A stretch of DNA of 64,000 nt from Citrobacter sp. On2M (GTDB lineage Bacteria > Pseudomonadota > Gammaproteobacteria > Enterobacterales > Enterobacteriaceae), in assembly GCF_018035235.1 (NCBI RefSeq), contig NZ_WPCV01000002.1, positions 1,240,001 to 1,304,000 on the forward strand, in the 5' to 3' direction. Shown piece after piece: positions 45,858-54,963 of the stretch (position 1 is the stretch's first letter; every line of letters begins with the position of its first letter). Under the pieces are notes generated by a model, which did not search any database, was not told the DNA's origin, and saw nothing but the letters and a program-made list of their open reading frames with translations. Position numbers and translations under genes: made by a program.

Positions 45858-46966
45858 AATAATTCCTCAAGCAGTTCCTGCATGGCATTAGCGTCAGCAA
45901 CACGAGGATTGGTTTGCAGCGTGACGTCAGCCAGCGCGGCCTGAACCATCGACGGTATACGTTGTGACCAGATTTGCTTTCCGTCTTTAAGCGCGTCATT
46001 CAATGAAGGTAACGCACACTGTTTTTTGAGTAGCTCGATATGATGAATCAGTGCGTTCAGTGCCGCCGTATCGTTCGCGTTATTCGGGCATAAGTGGCAG
46101 GCTTTAGCGAAACGGGCATAGCGCTTTACGGCCCGGGGATCGCGTGCATTAAAATGAATGACATGGGTCAGCAGCAGCGCATTGGCGAGTCCGTGGGGCA
46201 GATGAAACTGGCCGCCCAACTGATGGGCAATCGCATGATTGATACCCAGTCCAGCCTGACTAAATGCCATTCCCGCGAGCGTTGACGCGTTATGCATTTT
46301 TCCTCTGGTTGCCAGGCAGTCACCTTTGCTGACGGCGACAGGCAGGTACTGGAAGACGATTTGTGCCGCTTTCTCAGCCAGCGCGTCGGTAAAGTCGCTG
46401 GCCTTCGTGGATACGTAAGCTTCCAGCGCGTGTGTTAACACGTCCATGCCGGTATTCGCGGTGATGGCTGGCGGTACGCTGACGACCAGCGTCGGATCGA
46501 GGATGGCCATGTCCGGGTAAAGCGCATTATTGAATAATGGATACTTAATGCCTTTGTCCGGATCGCTAATCACGCAGGCGCTGGTCACCTCCGATCCCGT
46601 GCCGCTGGTAGTAGGGATTGCGACACAGGTTTCAATTTCGATACCGAACTGTCGGCTGAACCAGACGATGGCTTTTGCGGCATCAAGAGCTGAGCCTCCA
46701 CCAAAACCAATCACCACGTCCGGTCGCAGGGACTGCATTTGCGCAATCCCTTGCACTACCGTGCTAATGGTGGGATCGGGAGTGATATCGCTGAAAATGC
46801 TGATGCGGTTATCCGCTGGCAGAGCGTCGCGCAGCTTTTCAATCAGGGGAGAACGCGCGAGAAAACCATCGCAAATAATCCAGATATGCTTATTTGTAAA
46901 GCGCTTGAGCACATCCAGACTTCCCTGGCCGCTGTACAATCGAGTTTGCAGTGAAAAGTGTTTCAT
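45854..46966 (-). CDS. pduQ: 1-Propanol dehydrogenase PduQ
   Basis: The 370-residue iron-dependent (class III) alcohol dehydrogenase reduces propionaldehyde to 1-propanol and regenerates NAD+ inside the microcompartment for PduP. It has GGGSALDAAKAI for NAD binding. GMDVLTHALEAYVS and NHAIAHQLGG..HG carry the metal-binding Asp/His residues. Placement between PduP and PduS fits the redox cycle. Confidence 0.95.
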   Translation of the reverse strand: MKHFSLQTRLYSGQGSLDVLKRFTNKHIWIICDGFLARSPLIEKLRDALPADNRISIFSDITPDPTISTVVQGIAQMQSLRPDVVIGFGGGSALDAAKAIVWFSRQFGIEIETCVAIPTTSGTGSEVTSACVISDPDKGIKYPLFNNALYPDMAILDPTLVVSVPPAITANTGMDVLTHALEAYVSTKASDFTDALAEKAAQIVFQYLPVAVSKGDCLATRGKMHNASTLAGMAFSQAGLGINHAIAHQLGGQFHLPHGLANALLLTHVIHFNARDPRAVKRYARFAKACHLCPNNANDTAALNALIHHIELLKKQCALPSLNDALKDGKQIWSQRIPSMVQAALADVTLQTNPRVADANAMQELLEELL

Positions 46967-46976
46967 AACGGCTCCA

Positions 46977-48362
46977 TTAGCGAATAGAAAAACCGTTTGT
47001 TAGCACGCAACGACGAGAGCGTGCGAAGGTGCGCGCAGATGTCGTTCCTTCACCGGTTGGGGTCGCGATGGTGAAGGTGGTAAAGCCTTCTCCACCCACG
47101 CCAATCCCGGCGTAAGAAGGACCATTTTTCACAAAAATGGAGGTCTGAAGCGTGCGCGCGGCAAGATTCAAACGGGACACATTTTGTGAGTGCATAATGG
47201 CGGTGTGATGCAGTCCCTCTTCAACCTTCAGGGCCAACGTTAACGCACTGTCAAAATCGCTCACCGTAACGACGGGGAGCATTGGCATCAGTTGCTCGCT
47301 GGTAACCCACGGGTCGTCAGCCTTGACGATACCTATCAATAATCGCGGTGCTTTTGCAGGAACCGGTATTCCAGCGGCTTCCAGTAAACTTGCTGGGCTT
47401 TTCCCGACCAGCTTTTTATTGGCCATGCCTTCTGGCAGACAAGCTGTGCGCAGTTTGTCTACCTCTTCGCTATTGAGAAGCATCGCGCCAAATGACTGCA
47501 TTTGTTGAACCAGGCGTTCGGCAACGGCATCAACAACGATCAGGCTCTTCTCAGCAATGCAGGGGAGATTGTAATCAAAGGATGCGCCGTTGATGATATC
47601 TTCCGCCGCCTTAACCAGGTCGGCTGTTTCATCAACAATGCAGGGCGGATTACCTGCGCCTGCGCCAATGACTTTTTTCCCGCTTTTCATGCCCATAGCA
47701 ACAATGCCAGGGCCACCGGTAATCGCCAGAACTGCGATTTTAGGGTGCGCCATCATTTGCTGGGTAGCTTCAAAAGTGGGTTCTGTGACCGTGACGACAA
47801 GATTCCGGATCCCACAGCAGCGGAAGGCAATATCTTCAATCATGGCAATTAGCTTCAGTGAAACCGCTTTAGCACCCGGATGCGGGCTAAAATAAACGCT
47901 GTTTCCCGCAGCCAGCATACTGATGCTGTTGTTAATAATGGTTTCTGTCGGGTTAGTACTTGGGGCAACGGAGCCAATCACGCCAAACGGTGAATACTCA
48001 AATAACACCATGCCGCCGTCGCCAGTTAGCGCCGTGGTAGTGAGATCTTCGATACCCGGGGTGTTGTCCAGCGCAGCTTTGTTTTTGAGGAATTTATCCT
48101 CTTTGTTACCCATTCCGGTTTCGGCAGCACTCTCGGCAGCCAGTGAAGCCAGGTGAGGCGTCAGTTCTTCTCGCAGGGCATTAATGATGGCGCTGCGGGT
48201 TTTCAATGGACATTGCTGATAACGCAGAAAAGCCTGATGCGCGGCATCAATCGCTTCGTCAACGGAAGGGTAAATTCCATTACCCTTAACTCCTGCTTTT
48301 GCCGGGGCGAGTTGTTCACTCAAAATGTTACGAATAAGCGTTTCAAGTTCTGAAGTATTCAT
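46977..48362 (-). CDS. pduP: CoA-acylating propionaldehyde dehydrogenase PduP
   Basis: This 461-residue aldehyde dehydrogenase converts propionaldehyde, CoA and NAD+ to propionyl-CoA. The first 18 residues (NTSELETLIRNILSEQ) form the classic encapsulation helix that targets it into the compartment. A short linker and the catalytic domain follow. The conserved Cys lies in the FDYNLPCIAEKS segment. It overlaps pduO by four bases. Confidence 0.96.
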   Translation of the reverse strand: MNTSELETLIRNILSEQLAPAKAGVKGNGIYPSVDEAIDAAHQAFLRYQQCPLKTRSAIINALREELTPHLASLAAESAAETGMGNKEDKFLKNKAALDNTPGIEDLTTTALTGDGGMVLFEYSPFGVIGSVAPSTNPTETIINNSISMLAAGNSVYFSPHPGAKAVSLKLIAMIEDIAFRCCGIRNLVVTVTEPTFEATQQMMAHPKIAVLAITGGPGIVAMGMKSGKKVIGAGAGNPPCIVDETADLVKAAEDIINGASFDYNLPCIAEKSLIVVDAVAERLVQQMQSFGAMLLNSEEVDKLRTACLPEGMANKKLVGKSPASLLEAAGIPVPAKAPRLLIGIVKADDPWVTSEQLMPMLPVVTVSDFDSALTLALKVEEGLHHTAIMHSQNVSRLNLAARTLQTSIFVKNGPSYAGIGVGGEGFTTFTIATPTGEGTTSARTFARSRRCVLTNGFSIR

Positions 48363-49366
48363 TGATGTGTTCTCACGTTAATCGCCGCAATGGCCGTTTC
48401 TGCAATATCCATATCCTGCTCAACGCTTCCCCCGCTGATGCCAAGACCCCCAAGGAGTAAACCCTCGCGCCATAACGCGTACCCGCCACCGAAAGTGACG
48501 ACTTTTCCCTGCATATGGCTTTCCAGACCGTAAAGCGCAGCGCCCGGCTGCACTGCTGATGTCAGCTCGTGCGTGGCGGTTTTCATCGCCACGGCGGTCC
48601 AGGCTTTTTTCGGTGCCAGTTCGCTACTGACGAGCAATGCGTCAGGCATGCGCCAGGTCACCGTTTGAGTTCCGTTCGCATCAACAATGCAAATGACGAC
48701 CGGAACCTGAATTTCTTCTGCTCTCGCCACCGCAGCGCGAGTCAGTTGGTGGAGCTCCTGAAAAGACAGTGACATAGTCGGCTCCCTGTTGGCTGAACGA
48801 CGGATGGCTGCAAGATAGCGCTCCGACACTTTCTGAATAATGTCGTTTTGATGGGCGTCGTGATCTTCTGCTCGTGCGAGCGCATATAAGCAGTCAGACA
48901 GGCGATTGATATAACGCATCAGCACGTGTCTGACGGAGATCCCAGTGGAGAGTTCGACCAGTCTCCGCTCTGCGCGACGAGCCAGCGTGCGGGCAAAGTG
49001 CAGACGGCTGGCGGCCTCACTACGGCCAGGTAAAATAAAGCTGCGTAGGGGCGGTACTCTCCCCATTGCGGTATCAATGGCGGTTTCCAGCGCCGCAATT
49101 TCTTCTGAGCTGATGTAGCGCTGTTCTGGCGTTGGCTGTTCGCTCTCGCTTGCCAGTTCGGCGCTAAACCAGAAAAGCTGCAGTTGAATATTTTCAAGTA
49201 ACTGGCGGTGCTGCGGGTTTTTCGCCGCGCAAACGCACAGGCTGAGTGCCGCATTAAGTTCATCCAGCGTACCGTAAGCCTCGACGCGCGGATGCGTTTT
49301 ACTCACGCGTTGTCCGGTAAAGAGAGCTGTTGTGCCGGCATCGCCAGTGCGGGTATAAATCGCCAT
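48359..49366 (-). CDS. pduO: Cob(I)alamin adenosyltransferase PduO
   Basis: The 335-residue protein makes adenosylcobalamin for diol dehydratase. The N-terminal PduO-type adenosyltransferase has TRTGDAGTTALFTGQRVSK and VEAYGTLDELNAALSL for ATP binding, then SRLHFARTLARRAERR. The C-terminal GlcG/HbpS-like domain (from about residue 196) binds haem in homologues. Both domains are intact. Confidence 0.95.
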   Translation of the reverse strand: MAIYTRTGDAGTTALFTGQRVSKTHPRVEAYGTLDELNAALSLCVCAAKNPQHRQLLENIQLQLFWFSAELASESEQPTPEQRYISSEEIAALETAIDTAMGRVPPLRSFILPGRSEAASRLHFARTLARRAERRLVELSTGISVRHVLMRYINRLSDCLYALARAEDHDAHQNDIIQKVSERYLAAIRRSANREPTMSLSFQELHQLTRAAVARAEEIQVPVVICIVDANGTQTVTWRMPDALLVSSELAPKKAWTAVAMKTATHELTSAVQPGAALYGLESHMQGKVVTFGGGYALWREGLLLGGLGISGGSVEQDMDIAETAIAAINVRTHQ

Positions 49367-49374
49367 AGTTCCTC

Positions 49375-49650
49375 CTAACGAGAAAGCGTGTCGACAATGC
49401 CGACGATAGCCAGATCGATGGCCTCATTAGGGCCGGAAAAAACGTGTCTGGCGCTGGAGCCGCTGCTGAGTAACACCAGTTCTCCAGTTCCTGCGCCGAC
49501 AGAATCAACGGCGACTTCATCTCCACTCACAGGGGATGCGGGAAGCTCTCCGTCAGCACTCACCCGACGTACCAGCAACAGTTTTTTTCCCACCAGTGAT
49601 GGAGATTTTTGCGTGGAAACCACAACGCCTGTAACCCGGGCCAGATGCAT
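49375..49650 (-). CDS. pduN: Vertex shell protein PduN
   Basis: The 91-residue EutN/CcmL-family protein forms pentamers that cap the twelve vertices of the microcompartment. It begins [20 protein letters not shown] and ends with the [11 protein letters not shown] strand typical of the family. It is needed to close the shell. It lies three bases after pduM. Confidence 0.95.
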
Positions 49651-49653
49651 AGC

Positions 49654-50145
49654 TCACTCCTGCTTAATTAATTGGACTTTTCGCGTACCGACCGCTTCCT
49701 GAGCCAGAGCCGTCACGACACATCGACGGCGTAGTACCAGTACGCCGCCCTTCAATTGGGCGACGTCGGCGTAGCTGAGAAGCTTTTCAGGATGCAACAC
49801 GATGATTCGCCCCAGCTCGTCACTGAACTCCAGTGGCAGACGCGCGAGCTTTTTCACGGGGATTGCGGGTAACAACCGGTGTTGCAACGAAATTTTCACG
49901 CGGACCCCGCATGCCAGTGCTTCGTGGATCGTTACCACCGACATGTTGGCTTGGCAGCCATCGGCAATTTGCTCCAGTAAGGGCAGGTCGGCCTGCAGGA
50001 GATGGAGCGACGAGTATTGGCAGCATAATGTCCGTGGATCGATTTCCCGTAACTGCGCGACGCTAAGGGAGATCGTGCTTTCCGCGCGTTTCTTTAATCG
50101 GGAAACAACCTCCTCGATAATGCGTTGCAGCAGTTCGTTGTTCAT
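49654..50145 (-). CDS. pduM: Microcompartment assembly protein PduM
   Basis: This 163-residue protein is found only with pdu-type microcompartments. In Salmonella it is required for proper assembly, but its mechanism is not known. It has no recognisable catalytic motif. The N-terminal helix NNELLQRIIEEVVSRLKK resembles the encapsulation peptides of PduD, PduE, PduL and PduP. It overlaps pduL by four bases. Confidence 0.9.
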   Translation of the reverse strand: MNNELLQRIIEEVVSRLKKRAESTISLSVAQLREIDPRTLCCQYSSLHLLQADLPLLEQIADGCQANMSVVTIHEALACGVRVKISLQHRLLPAIPVKKLARLPLEFSDELGRIIVLHPEKLLSYADVAQLKGGVLVLRRRCVVTALAQEAVGTRKVQLIKQE

Positions 50146-50774
50146 CGTGAGGTCACCAGTGTGGCAAATGCCTGTGGATTATCAGCGCCTGCGGCATTGG
50201 CTTCGTCTGTATCGATATGCATCTCAAGGCGCATATCCGGCGAAACACGTACGGCGACGTTATCGAAAATCAGTCGACGTTCGTCGCCATTAATGGCAAC
50301 AGAAACTTTATCTCCATGGGTAACTCGCAGTATCAGGGCATCGAGCGGCGACATATGGATATGCCGTTGGGCGACGATCACCCCGGATGCGATATCCAGC
50401 TCAGCAAATGGACTAACAAGGCGAATGCCTGGCGTGCCTTCGATATTGCCCGACATTCGCAGTGGGGCAGCAATTCCCAACGTGCGAGCGTCGGTACGAG
50501 AAATTTCGACCTGACTTTTGCTGCGCAGTGGGCCGAGTAAGCGCACATTTTTTAACTGACCTTTTGGTCCAACTAACGTGACAGTCTGCTCTGCCGCATA
50601 TTGTCCTGGTTGCAACAGCCCCTTTTTCTCGCTAATGGGCTGATTAGGAAACAAGCGGCCATAATCTTCAGCGCAAAGATGAATGTGACGATTAGAGATC
50701 CCCAGCGGAATAGGGCGCTCGCGCATTTCATCCAGGACTTTAGTGACCGTTGTCTCCAGTTGCTGTTTATCCAT
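50142..50774 (-). CDS. pduL: Phosphate propanoyltransferase PduL
   Basis: The 210-residue Zn enzyme converts propionyl-CoA and phosphate to propionyl phosphate, recycling CoA inside the compartment. Zn-binding His residues occur in ISNRHIHLC and AQRHIHMSP. The N-terminal helix DKQQLETTVTKVLDEM is its encapsulation peptide. Its stop overlaps pduM, and its start shares a base with the pduK stop. Confidence 0.95.
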   Translation of the reverse strand: MDKQQLETTVTKVLDEMRERPIPLGISNRHIHLCAEDYGRLFPNQPISEKKGLLQPGQYAAEQTVTLVGPKGQLKNVRLLGPLRSKSQVEISRTDARTLGIAAPLRMSGNIEGTPGIRLVSPFAELDIASGVIVAQRHIHMSPLDALILRVTHGDKVSVAINGDERRLIFDNVAVRVSPDMRLEMHIDTDEANAAGADNPQAFATLVTSR

Positions 50775-51238
50775 TACGCTTCACCTCGTTTACCTGAGTG
50801 CAGACAAAGAGTGCGCGGCTCGCCCTTTTGACGAGGGCAGGCTGGGTCAAGACACAGATTGCAGCTAATCAACTCTGCTTCTTGCGGCGTTTCAGGCTCT
50901 GCATGATCCACAAACATCTCTTCCTGCGGTACAACTGGTGTGGGCTCCGGCGCTGGTTCAGATTGCGGAGTGACGCTATGTGGCAGAATACCTTCCCCGG
51001 GTCTGGATATGACTTTGTGAGCCACCAGCCCGTCACGTTGCTCAGCGAAACTGACCCCGGTGGAAATGGCCGCCTGAACGGAGGCCACATCCCCGATTAT
51101 CTTGATCACCGTCCAGCCTGAGCCGTTGGTTTTTTCGAGGCCCACCAGCGTGATGGAGGCGGCTTTCGCCATGACGTCCGCGCAACTGATGGCTAATGCC
51201 AGACCACTAACTTCAAGTAATCCCAGTGATTGCTTCAC
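50774..51238 (-). CDS. pduK: Shell protein PduK with Cys-rich tail
   Basis: The 154-residue protein has an N-terminal BMC domain (about 1-85) and a Pro/Glu-rich linker. The C-terminal Cys motif CNLCLDPACPRQKGEPRTLC could bind an iron-sulfur cluster or metal. It is a minor hexameric shell component. The linker differs in length from Salmonella's as I recall it, which is common for this protein. Confidence 0.93.
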   Translation of the reverse strand: MKQSLGLLEVSGLALAISCADVMAKAASITLVGLEKTNGSGWTVIKIIGDVASVQAAISTGVSFAEQRDGLVAHKVISRPGEGILPHSVTPQSEPAPEPTPVVPQEEMFVDHAEPETPQEAELISCNLCLDPACPRQKGEPRTLCLHSGKRGEA

Positions 51239-51262
51239 GCTGTGCTCCTTGGTTGCTACGAC

Positions 51263-51538
51263 TTATGCAGATTTAGGTAAAATGGCTTCAACGTCGCTAT
51301 GCGGACGCGGGATAACGTGGCAGGATTTCACCTCGCCAACGGCGCTTGCTGCTGCGCTTCCTGCATCTACGGCAGCTTTCACTGCGCCGACATCGCCGCG
51401 AACCATAACGGTGATAAGGCCTGAGCCTATTTTTTCGTAACCAACCAACTGCACGTTTGCGGATTTCACCATGGCATCAGCGGCTTCAATAGCGCCGACA
51501 AGCCCTTTTGTTTCAACCAGTCCCAGTGCGTTATTCAT
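51263..51538 (-). CDS. pduJ: Major shell protein PduJ
   Basis: This 91-residue hexameric BMC protein forms much of the shell facets. It is a close paralogue of PduA in this operon; the ETKGL and [10 protein letters not shown] segments are shared. The ATG at 51538 gives the standard [12 protein letters not shown] start; the frame continues upstream to 51616 without support. A good GGAGAA ribosome site precedes it. Confidence 0.95.
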   Translation of the reverse strand: MNNALGLVETKGLVGAIEAADAMVKSANVQLVGYEKIGSGLITVMVRGDVGAVKAAVDAGSAAASAVGEVKSCHVIPRPHSDVEAILPKSA

Positions 51539-51557
51539 ACTGCTTTTCTCCTGTGGG

Positions 51558-51908
51558 TTATGAGTGGCATTCGCGGAAAGGAATGCCTTTAACCAGCCGC
51601 GCAGCGTTATTACCAATGCTGCGGCGATCGTGGCTATTTTGTTGATACGTCAGCGTAAAAAGTGGCGCTGATGTAGGTAAGTTTTTGTAGTGCACAACCA
51701 GTTTTTCGTGACTGCAGCCAATACCAACCAGCAATGGCGATTGGCAGGCAGCCAGCCAAGCGTTGTGGATAACGTCAGTCGAATGGCTCTCCTGAATCAC
51801 AAAGGGGATCCCTTCTTCTTCAATACCCAGCAACACGTCATTCCAGACGCCTGCGCAGTCGGCAGTAGTGAAGATAACGATGGCTGGCGTGGTCAGATTA
51901 CTTTCCAT
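51558..51908 (-). CDS. pduH: Diol dehydratase reactivase, small subunit
   Basis: The 116-residue subunit works with PduG to swap damaged cobalamin out of diol dehydratase. It has the characteristic [12 protein letters not shown] segment and resembles the beta domain of the dehydratase medium subunit. It overlaps pduG by 11 bases and precedes pduJ. Confidence 0.94.
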   Translation of the reverse strand: MESNLTTPAIVIFTTADCAGVWNDVLLGIEEEGIPFVIQESHSTDVIHNAWLAACQSPLLVGIGCSHEKLVVHYKNLPTSAPLFTLTYQQNSHDRRSIGNNAARLVKGIPFRECHS

Positions 51909-53730
51909 GAGCGAATGCCTTGTACCAGGAGAGAATCAACCCTGTCGCAACCGCGTTGCGCGGACCTTCGGTGCCACGAATGTTGCCGCGCCCGGCAACC
52001 AGACGGTAATGTGCCAGCGCATCGGTGACCAGTTGTGGAACTTCGAAGTCCAGGGATGAACCGCCAACCAGCACGACAAAGGGAATATCCCGAATGTTCC
52101 CGGTCGGACTTACCTGACGCAGCGCTCTGAGCGCGTTGGTAACGAAAACGCGCTCCTTGGCGCTACGGCGAATGGCGCGAACTTTTTCTAGTGCCAGATC
52201 CCCTGGTAATGGCACTAGTTCATCGGGTTTCACAACGCACACGCGGGCAAAAACAGTTGGCGGAAGCGGGGTGGAAAAGAACTGGACGCTGCCATCTTCG
52301 TGGCGAAGATGGAACAAGCTTTCGACTTTCGCCAGCGGGTGCTTTTTAATCTCTTCTGCAAGATAACGATCATCCAGCCCTAGTTCACGGGCAATGATCA
52401 TCGTGACCATATCGCCTGCCCCTGCCAGATGCGTGGCAATAATTTCGCCTTTCGGGTTGATGATGGAGGCATCTGTCGAACCCGCACCGAGGTCCAGAAT
52501 AGCCAGTGGTCGCGTTGTGCCCGGAGTGGTTAAGGCTCCCAAAATGGCTGCCTCGGCTTCGGCGCCGCCTACCTGGACGTTAATGTTGAGCTTCTGCGTG
52601 ATTTCCTGCGCAATCATCGCCATTTGCAAACGGTCTGATTTCACCATGGAGGCAATGCCGACAGCCTGTTCCAGCGAGAACTCACCGGCAAGCCCCCCCG
52701 TCACGCTGACGGGTACTGAGGTATCAACGGCCAGCAGATCCTGAATAAAAATTTCGTGGCTGGGTTTGTTGGTTAATTCAGCCATTGTCTGGCGCACATG
52801 CTCCAGCATGCCGCCAATATTGGTACCGGCTTCACCGGTGACGTTATCCAGTTTCGGGCATTCGCCAACCGCTTTCATAATCGCTTCAGCGCCTGCAGCC
52901 ACGTCGACGCGCACGGTACGTCCCTGCGATTGCAGTTCCAGATTTCCAGCGGGAATGGCGCGTGCTTTCACATCACCTGACGGTGTTTTCACGACTACGG
53001 CAGAACGGTTGCCGATCAGTGCCCGTGCCATCGGGACAATGTTTTTAGTCTCGTCGGCATTGAGGCCAAAGACGGTTGCAATCCCGTAGGGATTAGAAAG
53101 GGTTTCAATGACCTTTCCCGGAACCGCGACCTCAATGGCGGCCAGCATCCCCAACGGAATGCGGTCGATATGAAGTACTTCATCTACGATGGGCATGGGA
53201 TGAGTCAGACGATTACTGACCAACACGCCATCGTCCTGCTGTAAAATAACGCCAGTTAACTGGTATCCGGCGCGGACGGAGGCATTAATCATCGTGGCAA
53301 CATCGGCGAAATCAAATGCTGATGACACTACCAGAATATAGGGCGTATCCGCCGGACGACTGAGCAGGTCCTCCGGCGTAATCGTAATGCCAACGCCTAG
53401 CCCGACGCCGCCCGGCGTTTTAGGGTTATGGCCGATCATGGTGGATTCAGTGATGATGGTTTCGGTGATTGTTTCCATCGCCACGTCGCCAATGACCGGG
53501 GTGGCCTCGTTAATGCGGATAAGCGAAATATCGCTGACATTGATTCCAGCGTTTTTAGCCGCCAGCGCAAGTGCCTCCTGAATGCCAAACACATTACGCA
53601 ATGTGCCCTTAATCCCGGTGGTTTCCGCCAGCGCGCTGCCAGTGATGCTCAGTGCGCCAGAATCATCCAGGGTAGCCAGAGCGACTTCCGTGGATGAGTT
53701 GCCTATGTCAATGCCAGCTATATATCGCAT
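51898..53730 (-). CDS. pduG: Diol dehydratase reactivase, large subunit
   Basis: This 610-residue ATP-dependent chaperone-like protein has an actin/Hsp70-type ATPase fold. RYIAGIDIGNSSTEVA (2-17) and LAILDLGAGSTDASI are the phosphate-binding loops. With PduH it releases inactivated B12 from PduCDE. It lies between pduE and pduH as usual and is full length. Confidence 0.96.
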   Translation of the reverse strand: MRYIAGIDIGNSSTEVALATLDDSGALSITGSALAETTGIKGTLRNVFGIQEALALAAKNAGINVSDISLIRINEATPVIGDVAMETITETIITESTMIGHNPKTPGGVGLGVGITITPEDLLSRPADTPYILVVSSAFDFADVATMINASVRAGYQLTGVILQQDDGVLVSNRLTHPMPIVDEVLHIDRIPLGMLAAIEVAVPGKVIETLSNPYGIATVFGLNADETKNIVPMARALIGNRSAVVVKTPSGDVKARAIPAGNLELQSQGRTVRVDVAAGAEAIMKAVGECPKLDNVTGEAGTNIGGMLEHVRQTMAELTNKPSHEIFIQDLLAVDTSVPVSVTGGLAGEFSLEQAVGIASMVKSDRLQMAMIAQEITQKLNINVQVGGAEAEAAILGALTTPGTTRPLAILDLGAGSTDASIINPKGEIIATHLAGAGDMVTMIIARELGLDDRYLAEEIKKHPLAKVESLFHLRHEDGSVQFFSTPLPPTVFARVCVVKPDELVPLPGDLALEKVRAIRRSAKERVFVTNALRALRQVSPTGNIRDIPFVVLVGGSSLDFEVPQLVTDALAHYRLVAGRGNIRGTEGPRNAVATGLILSWYKAFAHGK

Positions 53731-53745
53731 GATCCTGTCCCTGAG

Positions 53746-54264
53746 TTAGTCGTCGCCTTTGAGTTTTTTACGCTCAACGTACAGCGCTGCCGCTTCACGA
53801 ACGAAAGCTGCGCAGATCTTTGCCTGATAACGGTTTTCGAGATCGTCGGCGATGGCCATCAGCTCGTCTTTCGTTGAGCGGTACGGACGCAGCGCGTTGT
53901 AGATCTCCAGAATGCGGTCGTCAGGTACGGCGGTTAGCTCAGCGGCGCGTTCGAAGTTCATCGCCAGCCTGTCACGTCCGGCATCTTTAGCGATTTCCGC
54001 CTGAAGGCGCAGCGTTTCAGGGGTAATGCGCATGTCCTGCGCTGTTACTTTGTTGCTCAGAACATTTTCGAGCGTGAACTCATCCAGGGTTTTGTTGGTC
54101 GCGGTTTTTACCCACTCAGGATGTTTATTCGCGAGAGGGTAGTCCGAGACTTTCGCAGTATGTGCTGATGAACTCGCCGTGGCCGGAGTCGTGGACTCTC
54201 CCTGCAGGCTGTTCATCCGGCTCAGTACATCCCGAACCATCGATTCAATTGCGTCGGTATTCAT
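53746..54264 (-). CDS. pduE: Propanediol dehydratase, small subunit
   Basis: The 172-residue gamma subunit of the adenosylcobalamin-dependent diol dehydratase (PduCDE) converts 1,2-propanediol to propionaldehyde. The N-terminus NTDAIESMVRDVLSRM is an encapsulation-peptide-like helix. The ATG at 54264 is used because an AGGATAAC ribosome site precedes it; an in-frame start six codons upstream lies at the pduD junction and is less likely. Confidence 0.95.
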   Translation of the reverse strand: MNTDAIESMVRDVLSRMNSLQGESTTPATASSSAHTAKVSDYPLANKHPEWVKTATNKTLDEFTLENVLSNKVTAQDMRITPETLRLQAEIAKDAGRDRLAMNFERAAELTAVPDDRILEIYNALRPYRSTKDELMAIADDLENRYQAKICAAFVREAAALYVERKKLKGDD

Positions 54265-54278
54265 GGAGTTATCCTTTA

Positions 54279-54953
54279 TCAAAGCGCCACGCGCAGTTCC
54301 TGCGGGTTCTTGCCCGTCACGACGTATTTGGTCTCTTTAATGTGCAGAATGGCTGATTTCGCCTGGTACTTAGGACGGGCCATCTGATCATTCAGCGTAG
54401 GGACCGGTTGCGGAGATTCACGCTTGGCATAACGTGCGGCGTTTTTACCGATCTGACGATAGGTTTCCAGCGTCAAAAGCGGTGCCTGAGGGAACAGCTC
54501 CAGGTTAGAAAGCGGTGGTAATCCCTGTTGGTGAATAACCGTGGTGCCTTTTGACTGGATGCCGATAGAGATCCCAGAACCACTCAGACGATTACCCTCC
54601 ACGGCAACAAACGCCACATCAGAGGATTTAAAGCAGCGGATAACGCGCGCTTTAATGCCTTCTTCTTCAATACCGGCAATCACTTCGCGCAAGATATTTT
54701 TGTGCGGTATTCCCACGATATTGACGGTTTGTGACAGACCAAACGCTGGCCCTACGGCGATAATCACTTCGTCCTGCTGCTGGCCCTGTTTGGCTTCGCC
54801 AATCTCAGTCAGAAAACTGTCACCTTGTACCGCAGCAGCCTGTGGTGTGCTGGCCGCTGTCGCTGAGCGGAAGGAGACGGGTTTGTCGCTGGTCTGCATT
54901 TCCGACAGTACGTCTTCAATTATCTGGCGTAGCAGCTTTTCATTGATTTCCAT
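54279..54953 (-). CDS. pduD: Propanediol dehydratase, medium subunit
   Basis: This 224-residue beta subunit contributes to the B12-binding face of PduCDE. Its first 18 residues ([18 protein letters not shown]) are the known targeting helix that brings the whole dehydratase into the microcompartment. A Ser/Ala-rich linker follows, then the conserved domain with [16 protein letters not shown]. It lies ten bases after pduC. Confidence 0.96.
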   Translation of the reverse strand: MEINEKLLRQIIEDVLSEMQTSDKPVSFRSATAASTPQAAAVQGDSFLTEIGEAKQGQQQDEVIIAVGPAFGLSQTVNIVGIPHKNILREVIAGIEEEGIKARVIRCFKSSDVAFVAVEGNRLSGSGISIGIQSKGTTVIHQQGLPPLSNLELFPQAPLLTLETYRQIGKNAARYAKRESPQPVPTLNDQMARPKYQAKSAILHIKETKYVVTGKNPQELRVAL

Positions 54954-54963
54954 TTTTCACCCC